Source: Pantoea endophytica (GTDB lineage Bacteria > Pseudomonadota > Gammaproteobacteria > Enterobacterales > Enterobacteriaceae). From it: a stretch of 64,000 nucleotides of DNA. Location: the NCBI RefSeq assembly GCF_002858935.1, contig NZ_PJRT01000009.1:372001-436000 (forward strand). Reading direction: 5' to 3'. The notes beneath the pieces were generated by a model, which made no database searches, had not been told where the DNA came from, and was given only the letters and a program-made list of their open reading frames with translations. Position 1 is the stretch's first letter. Every line of letters starts with the position of its first letter. Both the position numbers and the translations under genes were made by a program. Positions 58,182-64,000 of the stretch are shown piece after piece.

Positions 58182-58961
58182 TTAAAGCGTGAAGTGATCG
58201 CGAAACTGCTGCAGCGCGGCGCCGCTTTCGCCGCTGGCCCAGCCTTCCAGCGCCACGGTACCCTGATAACCAACATCGTGTAGCGCACGGGCGATGGCGC
58301 GATAGTTAATCTCGCCGGTGCCCGGCTGCTGACGCCCCGGCACATCGGCCACCTGAATCTCACCTATCGCCGAACCACAGCGACGAATCAGTTCGATCAA
58401 ATTACCTTCGCCAATCTGCGCGTGATACAGGTCGAGGTTCATCTTCAGCGCCGGGCTTTTAACCGCTTCCACCAGCGCCAGCGTGTCGGCCGCCAGCGCG
58501 AACGGCGTACCGGGATGATCAACCGGCAAGTTAAGGTTCTCCAGCGTGAAGGTGCGTCCGGCGCGCTCGCCCAGCTGCGCCACTTTGCGCAGCGTGTCGG
58601 CCGCTTTCAGCCACATCGCGCCGGTCACCACGTCAACCGGTTTAACCGGCAAACCTTTGTTATCCAGTCCGGTACCGTGCAGGTTCAACGCCGGACAGTT
58701 GAGCCGCTCGGCCACCGCCAGCGACGCTTCAGCACTTTGCAGCAGTTGCTGAATCTCATCATCATCGGTCAGGTTGCCGCTGAGGTAGCCGGTCATCGAG
58801 GTGAAACGCGCGCCGGTCGCCGCCAGCGCATCGATATCTTTGTTGGCCCAGCCCCAGATTTCGACGCCAAAGCCCAGTGCATGAATGCGTTTCACGCGCT
58901 CGACAAAAGGCAGATCGAGAAACACCATTTCGGCACATACCGACAGCTGATAACCGGCCAT
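58182..58961 (-). CDS. hydroxypyruvate isomerase-like TIM-barrel protein
   Basis: The 259-residue product is a xylose isomerase-like TIM-barrel protein. It begins MAGYQLSVCAEMVFLDLPFVER, like hydroxypyruvate isomerase, and has metal-site segments TFTLENLNLPVDHPGTPF, LKMNLDLYHAQIGEGN, GEIQVADVPGRQQPGTGEINY and a final VALEGW. Its start codon overlaps the stop of the dehydrogenase gene, so the two are translationally coupled. Probable role is an isomerase or epimerase step on a sugar or oxo-polyol; the substrate is not known. Confidence 0.85.
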   Translation of the reverse strand: MAGYQLSVCAEMVFLDLPFVERVKRIHALGFGVEIWGWANKDIDALAATGARFTSMTGYLSGNLTDDDEIQQLLQSAEASLAVAERLNCPALNLHGTGLDNKGLPVKPVDVVTGAMWLKAADTLRKVAQLGERAGRTFTLENLNLPVDHPGTPFALAADTLALVEAVKSPALKMNLDLYHAQIGEGNLIELIRRCGSAIGEIQVADVPGRQQPGTGEINYRAIARALHDVGYQGTVALEGWASGESGAALQQFRDHFTL

Positions 58962-59980
58962 TAGCGACCTCCCAATTTGATGGGTTGCTGCTGCTGCACC
59001 GAGTCGATACAGGCCAGCGCGATTACCAGCGCGTTGCGTGCATCTTCACCGGTAGCGCGCGGCGTTTCGCCACTGCGAATGCAGCGGGCAAACTCGGCCA
59101 TCTCCGCCACATAGGCTTCGCGCAGCAGGTCTGAATCCATGCGTGAGGTTTCAATCGCGATGCCATCCTGGTGATAGCGCACACAGTTGTTAACGTTGAT
59201 GTGGCCCGCCTGCAGCATGCCTTTGCTGCCGAACACTTCGCCGCGCACATCGTAGCCGTATACCGCCTGGAAGTTGGCTTCAGCGGTGGCGATCGCGCCG
59301 TTATCAAAGCGGATGGTAACCACCGATGTGTCGAGCAAGCCTTTGTCTTTGAAATCCGGACGCACCAGCGCATCGGCCAGCGCATAGACTTCCACCGGCT
59401 TCGCGCCAGGGTTAAAGTGCAGCAGCGTGTCGAAATCGTGGATCAGGGTTTCAAGGAAGATCGTCCACTGCGGGATGCGCGAAGGATCGTGCAGGCCCGG
59501 ATCGCGCGTCAGCGATCGGCTCAGCTGCGTGGTGCCATTTTCACCCGCTTTCACCGCCGCGATCGCTGCAGCAAAGCCGGAATCAAAGCGGCGGTTAAAA
59601 CCGACCTGCAACACCACGCCGGCCGCTTTCGCGGCAGCAATCGCGCGATCCGCCTCTTCCAGCGTTACCGCCATCGGCTTCTCACAGAACACATGTTTGC
59701 CCGCCTCGGCGGCAGCGATCACCCATTCGGCGTGCGTGCGCGCTGGCGCGGCAATCGCCACCGCCTCAATTTCGGGATCCTGCAGCAGCGCATGCAGATC
59801 GCTATAGGCTTTAGCGACGCCGAGCTTATTGGTCAGCGCGTCGGCCGCGCCCGGTTGCGGATCGGCCACCGCTGCGAGGATCGCACCCGGCACGCGCCAG
59901 GCCAGATTTTCCGCGTGGAAGCTGCCCATGCGACCGGCGCCAATCAGGCCGACGCGTACTGGCTTAAGATGAAATGTCAT
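58961..59980 (-). CDS. Gfo/Idh/MocA family dehydrogenase (inositol 2-dehydrogenase-like)
   Basis: The 339-residue product has the Rossmann motif VGLIGAGRMGSFHAENLAWRVPG, the AIAAPARTHAEW segment and the catalytic lysine CEKPMAVTLEEADR. The conserved Asp-His pair is in LIHDFDTLLHF (IHDFD). This looks like inositol 2-dehydrogenase IolG. It is the first gene of the operon and is driven by the sigma-54 promoter at 60040-60056. In order the operon encodes a dehydrogenase, an isomerase and a sugar-binding protein. Confidence 0.88.
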   Translation of the reverse strand: MTFHLKPVRVGLIGAGRMGSFHAENLAWRVPGAILAAVADPQPGAADALTNKLGVAKAYSDLHALLQDPEIEAVAIAAPARTHAEWVIAAAEAGKHVFCEKPMAVTLEEADRAIAAAKAAGVVLQVGFNRRFDSGFAAAIAAVKAGENGTTQLSRSLTRDPGLHDPSRIPQWTIFLETLIHDFDTLLHFNPGAKPVEVYALADALVRPDFKDKGLLDTSVVTIRFDNGAIATAEANFQAVYGYDVRGEVFGSKGMLQAGHINVNNCVRYHQDGIAIETSRMDSDLLREAYVAEMAEFARCIRSGETPRATGEDARNALVIALACIDSVQQQQPIKLGGR

Positions 59981-60039
59981 GACCTATTCCTTATTGTTTT
60001 GGATGTGCTCATTCGAGCGCAGGGATGTGCAATCGGTAG

Positions 60040-60056
60040 TGCAAAGGCGATGCCAA
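60040..60056 (-). promoter_or_regulatory. sigma-54 promoter of the dehydrogenase operon
   Basis: On the minus strand TTGGCATCGCCTTTGCA shows -24 TGGCAT (60055-60050) and -12 TTGCA (60044-60040) separated by five bases. The predicted start is near 60028, giving a leader of about 48 bases. Confidence 0.8.
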
Positions 60057-60120
60057 CTGCAATCCGCCGCTTTATGTGAGGCATAACACAGATATAGCTC
60101 ACAATCTGGCAACAAAATTT

Positions 60121-60142
60121 ACATGTCAACTTCACATGTCAA
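60121..60142. promoter_or_regulatory. direct repeats, candidate enhancer of the AcoR-like activator
   Basis: ACATGTCAA occurs at 60121-60129 and again at 60134-60142, 13 bases apart. It lies 65-100 bases upstream of the sigma-54 promoter and just before the activator gene. ATGTACAT follows at 60147-60154. Confidence 0.6.
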
Positions 60143-60177
60143 TAAAATGTACATTCCATCTTGTTCAGGAGTGTCAC

Positions 60178-62133
60178 ATGCGTGCCAGTGAGCGTTTGCC
60201 GTTTAAAGATGAAAGCGATCCGATCTTCAGCTTGCCGGACAGCGCGGAGGTGGGCGAATGGGATACGTTGTTGTGGCAGGGCTGGCACAGCTTCGAACGC
60301 GGTGAACAGCCCGGCTGGATGCGGCACAGCATTTTGCAGTCGTGGCGGCGATCGCAGCAGCGCGCGATCGATCCCGCCACCTTTGCCTATGTCTCGCCAC
60401 CCGCTGCGGAACTAGCGGCGATCCTTGAGCACAATGCCGAGTTGATCCTCGCGGCGCGCAGCATCATGGAAAACCTGCTGGCGTATAACCCGGATGGCCA
60501 CATCAATCTGACCGATGCGCAAGGCGTGACGCTGCACTTCTGCGGCGCGGATCTGACGCCGGTCGGCAGCATCCTGCGCGAAGAAGTGCTCGGCACCAAT
60601 TGCACCGCGCGCTGCCTGATTGAGCAGCGGCTGGTGTACGTGTTGAGCGGCGAAAACTGGAAGCTGGATCTGCGCAAACGCCATCGCCAATGTGCTGCCG
60701 CACCGGTGCGCGATGCCAGCGGCCAGCTGCTTGGCGTGCTCACGCTTACCGCCACGCCTGACAACTTTAATGCGCATACGCTCGGCACGGTGCAGGCGGC
60801 AGCGGAAGCGGTTGGTCAGCAGCTGATGCTGCGCCGTTTGCTGGCCGAGCAGCAGTCGATCCTCGAAACCCTGAACGAAGGCGTGATCGTCTGCGATCGT
60901 CACGGTCGCATCAAAACGCTGAATCGCTATGCGCGCCAGATCTTTAGCGGCCTCGATCCCAGCGCCGGACCGATCGACGTGCTGCTGCAACCGCAAGGCG
61001 GATCGCTGCTCACCATGCCGTTCTGCAATGACCGCGAGCTGCAATTTATGCCGGATGGCGTGCATCCCCTTTCCTGCCTTATTTCGCTGATGCCCGCGCC
61101 AGACGGCGGCCGCGTGCTGTCGCTGCGCGAGAATCAACGTATCCGCGCCATTACGCGCCGCGTGATGGGCGTCGGCGCCAGCTACACCTTTGAGATGATT
61201 CGCGGGCACGCGCCGCGCGTGCTGCAAGCGATTCAGAAAGCGCGCGCCAGCAGCCGCAGCGACAGCACGGTATTATTAACCGGCGAAAGCGGCACCGGTA
61301 AAGAGCTGTTCGCGCAGGCGATTCACAACGCCAGCCCGCGCCAGCAGGAAGCCTTTATCGCGCTGAACTGCGGCGCATTGCCACGTGATTTAGTGCAGAG
61401 CGAACTGTTTGGCTATGTCGACGGCGCTTTTACCGGATCGCGACGCGGCGGCTCGGCAGGCAAATTTGAGCTGGCCGATGGCGGCACCTTGTTCCTTGAT
61501 GAGATTGGCGAGATGCCGCTCGAGGCGCAAACCAGCCTGCTGCGCGTGCTGCAGGAGGGCGAAGTGGTGCGAATCGGCGCGGCCCATCCCATCAAGGTCA
61601 ACGTGCGCATCATCGCCGCTACCCACTGCAATCTGCTGGATGCGGTGGAAAAAGGCGCATTCCGCCGCGATCTCTACTATCGTCTGAATGTGATTTCGCT
61701 GGAGATCCCGCCGCTGCGCGAGCGTCAGGAGGATATTCCCGGCCTGGTGAATACCTTTATTCAGGCGCTCTGCACCCGGCTGAAGCGCATCGCGCCGCAG
61801 CTTTCCGCTGAGGCGATGCGCTGTTTACAGGCGTGGCACTGGCCCGGCAACGTGCGTGAGCTGGAGAATCTGGTCGAGCGCATGGTGAATTTGTGTGAAG
61901 GGCTGGAGATTGAGCGCCACGATCTGCCGGAAGAGATGGTGCAGCGTAACGCGCCTGTCGCCAGCGAATTGACCTCGCTGCAGGAGAATGAGCGCCAGCA
62001 TGTGATGCAGGTGGTGCGTGAGCAAAAAGGCAACCTGCGCCAGTCCGCGCAGCTGCTGGGGATTTCACGCACCGCGCTGTATAACAAGCTGCATCAGTGG
62101 CAGGTGGATGTGGCGGGATTGCGGCGCGGTTAG
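60178..62133 (+). CDS. AcoR-like sigma-54-dependent activator
   Basis: The 651-residue product activates sigma-54 RNA polymerase. It has an N-terminal GAF-type sensor (about 60-215, with LGTNCTARCLIEQRLVY and LLGVLTLTATPDNF) and a PAS-like segment (about 225-320). The AAA+ domain has Walker A GESGTGKE at 369-376, GAFTGS at 416-421 and Walker B TLFLDEIGE near 437-445. A Fis-type helix-turn-helix closes it (QKGNLRQSAQLLGISRTALYNKL). ATG 60178 was chosen because CAGGAG precedes it. It is divergent from the dehydrogenase operon. The last Ala of the usual GAFTGA loop is Ser. Confidence 0.92.
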   Translation: MRASERLPFKDESDPIFSLPDSAEVGEWDTLLWQGWHSFERGEQPGWMRHSILQSWRRSQQRAIDPATFAYVSPPAAELAAILEHNAELILAARSIMENLLAYNPDGHINLTDAQGVTLHFCGADLTPVGSILREEVLGTNCTARCLIEQRLVYVLSGENWKLDLRKRHRQCAAAPVRDASGQLLGVLTLTATPDNFNAHTLGTVQAAAEAVGQQLMLRRLLAEQQSILETLNEGVIVCDRHGRIKTLNRYARQIFSGLDPSAGPIDVLLQPQGGSLLTMPFCNDRELQFMPDGVHPLSCLISLMPAPDGGRVLSLRENQRIRAITRRVMGVGASYTFEMIRGHAPRVLQAIQKARASSRSDSTVLLTGESGTGKELFAQAIHNASPRQQEAFIALNCGALPRDLVQSELFGYVDGAFTGSRRGGSAGKFELADGGTLFLDEIGEMPLEAQTSLLRVLQEGEVVRIGAAHPIKVNVRIIAATHCNLLDAVEKGAFRRDLYYRLNVISLEIPPLRERQEDIPGLVNTFIQALCTRLKRIAPQLSAEAMRCLQAWHWPGNVRELENLVERMVNLCEGLEIERHDLPEEMVQRNAPVASELTSLQENERQHVMQVVREQKGNLRQSAQLLGISRTALYNKLHQWQVDVAGLRRG

Positions 62134-62146
62134 GTGCGACTTATTG

Positions 62147-62281
62147 CCCTCACCCCAGCCCTCTCCCACTGGGAGAGGGAGCTAGTCGGTGCACTATTCC
62201 ATTCCTTCTCCCTTTGGGAGAGGGAGTTAGTCGGTGCACTATTCAATTCCCTCTCCCTGTGGGAGAGGGTTAGGGTGAGGG
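62147..62281. repeat. CCCTCACCC...CTCTCCC intergenic repeat with internal 45-bp duplication
   Basis: The block starts CCCTCACCCCAGCCCTCTCC and ends GGTTAGGGTGAGGG. Inside, a 45-base unit starting GGGAGAGGGAG and containing TAGTCGGTGCACTATTC occurs twice with few changes. It fills the gap between two convergent genes and belongs to the same family as 49641-49739. Confidence 0.8.
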
Positions 62282-62287
62282 AAAAAA

Positions 62288-62971
62288 CTACAACGACGCC
62301 CCACCACAGATCACCAACTCCTGCCCGGTAATCGCATCGGCGGCAGGCGACAGCAAAAACCCTGCCAGCGCCGCCACTTCCTGTGGCTTGATATAGCGCC
62401 CCATCGGCGGCAGCTTTGGGGGTGAACTGGCGCGGCCGGGCTGCAGCAGCATGGGCGTCTCCGTCGCCCCCGGCGCAATCACATTCACCGTGATGCCTTT
62501 GGGTGCCAGTTCCGCCGCCCAGCTGCGTGCCATGCCCACCATTGCCGCCTTGGTGCTCACGTACTGGCTGCGATTCGCCGCGCCGCGTGACGTGCGGCTG
62601 CCAACCAGCAAGATACGATCGCCCTGCGCCATCTGCGGCTGCAAGACATTTGCCATTATCTGCGCCACCTGCACGTGCAGGTACCACAAACGCGCGCTCT
62701 GCTCCTCATCCAGCTCACCGAGCGGCGCAGCCGCCATCATGCCTGCGGCATGCACCAGCGCATCCACCTTCGGCAGCGCCAGTAGCGCCTGCTTCAGCAG
62801 ATTGGCATCCAACAGATCCACGCTGACCGAGGTGAACCCTGGATGATCGTTCTGCACCGACGTGCGGCTAAAACCGGTCACCTGCCAACCTTGTTGCAAC
62901 AGATGATCGGCGATGGCAGCGCCTATGCCAGAGCTGACGCCCGTCACCAGCGCGTGTCGCTGCCTGCTCAT
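62288..62971 (-). CDS. short-chain dehydrogenase/reductase
   Basis: The 227-residue product is an SDR with cofactor motif TGVSSGIG (residues 10-17). It continues with VHAAGMMAAAPLG, LVGSRTSRGAANRSQYVSTKAA (Ser, and Tyr-Lys in YVSTK) and IAPGATETPM. The start codon overlaps the stop of the sialidase-like gene by four bases (ATGA), so it follows that gene in an operon. Its substrate is unknown. Confidence 0.85.
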   Translation of the reverse strand: MSRQRHALVTGVSSGIGAAIADHLLQQGWQVTGFSRTSVQNDHPGFTSVSVDLLDANLLKQALLALPKVDALVHAAGMMAAAPLGELDEEQSARLWYLHVQVAQIMANVLQPQMAQGDRILLVGSRTSRGAANRSQYVSTKAAMVGMARSWAAELAPKGITVNVIAPGATETPMLLQPGRASSPPKLPPMGRYIKPQEVAALAGFLLSPAADAITGQELVICGGASL

Positions 62972-64000
62972 CCTTTCACCCAGCTTTCATCGACGCGCAC
63001 ATATTTAATCGCCTGACGAAAATAGGTGTAAGCCACATGCAGCGCGCCATCGTCACTCTGTTTGATGCTCGGATAGGAGAACTCGCGGTTAAGCTTTTGC
63101 TGCGAATTATTGGTCATGCAGTAGCCGTCGCCCTCGTCGAGATTACGCTGCCATGGCCAGCTTTTGCCGCCATCGGCGGAAATCGCCAGCGTCATTGGCG
63201 CGCGGGGTGCGCCCCAAAACGCGCTGCGTCCGCTGTGCACCAGCGGCTCTGCCGCCACCGCCACATCGCCGTCATCCTCTTCATCTTCGATTTCGTCATA
63301 CAGCGATAAGCGGCGCTCGCTGGCATCTCTGGCGCTCATGGCATTAAACACCAGCGCCAGATGGCCGTTGTGCAATGTCGTGACCTGAATCGACGAGTTG
63401 TTGTTTGGCAAGTCAGTCGCCAGCGGCGCACTCCAGCTTTCGCCGCCATCGGTGGAACGACTTTGATAGATGAAATCGGCCCAGCGGCTGCGATACAGCG
63501 CCAGTAAGCTGCCATCCTGCAGCAACGTGATGTTCATATGCACGCAGCCCAGGCTGTCTGGCACCGCCACATCGCGCCAGCTTTGGCCTTTATCACTGGA
63601 GATTTTCACCGCGCTGATATCGTCGTTACCTACCCATTTCACGCCAGGCTGAGTTCGGCAATAAAACACCGGCAGCAGCCAGTTACCGTTTGGCAGCACC
63701 ACAATCGGCTGGCGAATAAAGGTGCCGGGCTGATCGAGCAAAGTGTCGATTGCCCCCCAGCTGCGGCCAAAATCGCGTGACTGACGATAGCGCACAATCG
63801 CGGTGTCCTGATTGCCGGATTTCTGCGCCGTCCACAGCAGCCAAAGCACCTGTTCGGGATCGAGGAACAGCAGCGGATTTTGCTCGGATCGCGTGGGATC
63901 GTCCGATAGCTTTTGCGCCTCGCTCCACTGTGTGCTGCCGCTTTTCAGCCGCGAGCACCACACAGAAATATCGGCGATCCCTTCCTGCGTGCCGCCAAAC
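62968..64000 (-). CDS. sialidase-like (BNR repeat) protein, 5' end outside the window
   Basis: This partial gene is open to the right edge, so at least 344 residues are seen. It contains four Asp-box-like motifs: SRDFGRSW, SSDKGQSW, STDGGESW and SADGGKSW. The visible N-terminal portion GGTQEGIADISVWCSR is typical of the exo-alpha-sialidase superfamily. The protein end is GQAIKYVRVDESW-like, as in RQAIKYVRVDESWVKG. It may be a sialidase or another glycoside-cleaving beta-propeller. It overlaps the SDR gene at its 3' end. Confidence 0.8.
   Translation of the reverse strand, partial: FGGTQEGIADISVWCSRLKSGSTQWSEAQKLSDDPTRSEQNPLLFLDPEQVLWLLWTAQKSGNQDTAIVRYRQSRDFGRSWGAIDTLLDQPGTFIRQPIVVLPNGNWLLPVFYCRTQPGVKWVGNDDISAVKISSDKGQSWRDVAVPDSLGCVHMNITLLQDGSLLALYRSRWADFIYQSRSTDGGESWSAPLATDLPNNNSSIQVTTLHNGHLALVFNAMSARDASERRLSLYDEIEDEEDDGDVAVAAEPLVHSGRSAFWGAPRAPMTLAISADGGKSWPWQRNLDEGDGYCMTNNSQQKLNREFSYPSIKQSDDGALHVAYTYFRQAIKYVRVDESWVKG

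Overview
The window is a gene-dense enterobacterial chromosome segment. The most likely source is the Erwiniaceae (Pantoea or Erwinia type); this is inferred from gene order and protein resemblance, not from a database search. From about 2 to 22 kb the order follows two Escherichia coli blocks joined end to end. The first is sspB-sspA-rpsI-rplM-zapE-zapG-degQ-degS. The second is epmA-blc-ecnB-efp-epmB-(DUF1090)-yjeI-groL-groS-fxsA-aspA-dcuA-dsbD-yjdC-tRNA-Phe. The frdABCD, ampC, sugE and cutA genes that E. coli has inside the second block are missing here. A stand-alone CysJ-like diflavin reductase precedes the first block.

Beyond tRNA-Phe (22.05 kb) the content becomes accessory. The 22.5-34.2 kb stretch is a nitrogen-scavenging region. 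It holds an RraA-like protein, a DMT exporter, a polar amino-acid ABC transporter split into two parts, the complete 5-oxoprolinase genes pxpB-pxpC-pxpA, an aminotransferase, a Nac-like LysR regulator, a biotinyl-domain protein without its biotin lysine, and an SDR enzyme. The LysR gene has a textbook sigma-54 promoter with an NtrC-like site upstream. ATA-N9-TAT sites lie before three transcription starts. Together they suggest an NtrC > Nac-like > 5-oxoproline uptake and hydrolysis cascade.

The 34.2-45.1 kb stretch is a surface-adhesion region. It has a small fimbrillin-like gene, a chaperone-usher fimbrial operon (major pilin, chaperone, usher, tip adhesin), a 0.9 kb AT-rich control region with five clustered GATC sites and a four-fold 10-bp repeat, and a giant inverse-autotransporter invasin interrupted by one in-frame amber codon.

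The 45.1-50.8 kb and 57.2-62.1 kb stretches hold two sugar or polyol (inositol-like) catabolic modules. They contain Gfo/Idh/MocA dehydrogenases, TIM-barrel isomerases or dehydratases, two LacI-type regulators, a sugar-binding protein without its own permease, and a divergent AcoR-like sigma-54 activator facing a sigma-54 promoter. Between them lie yghU, a DUF1330 gene, a chemoreceptor with a membrane-embedded sensor, and a small LPS/glycan cluster (GT2, O-antigen-ligase-like, GT8). The window ends in an SDR gene and a sialidase-like gene that runs off the right edge. Several families of palindromic intergenic repeats are scattered through the window. No insertion sequence, integrase, CRISPR array or phage gene was recognised.
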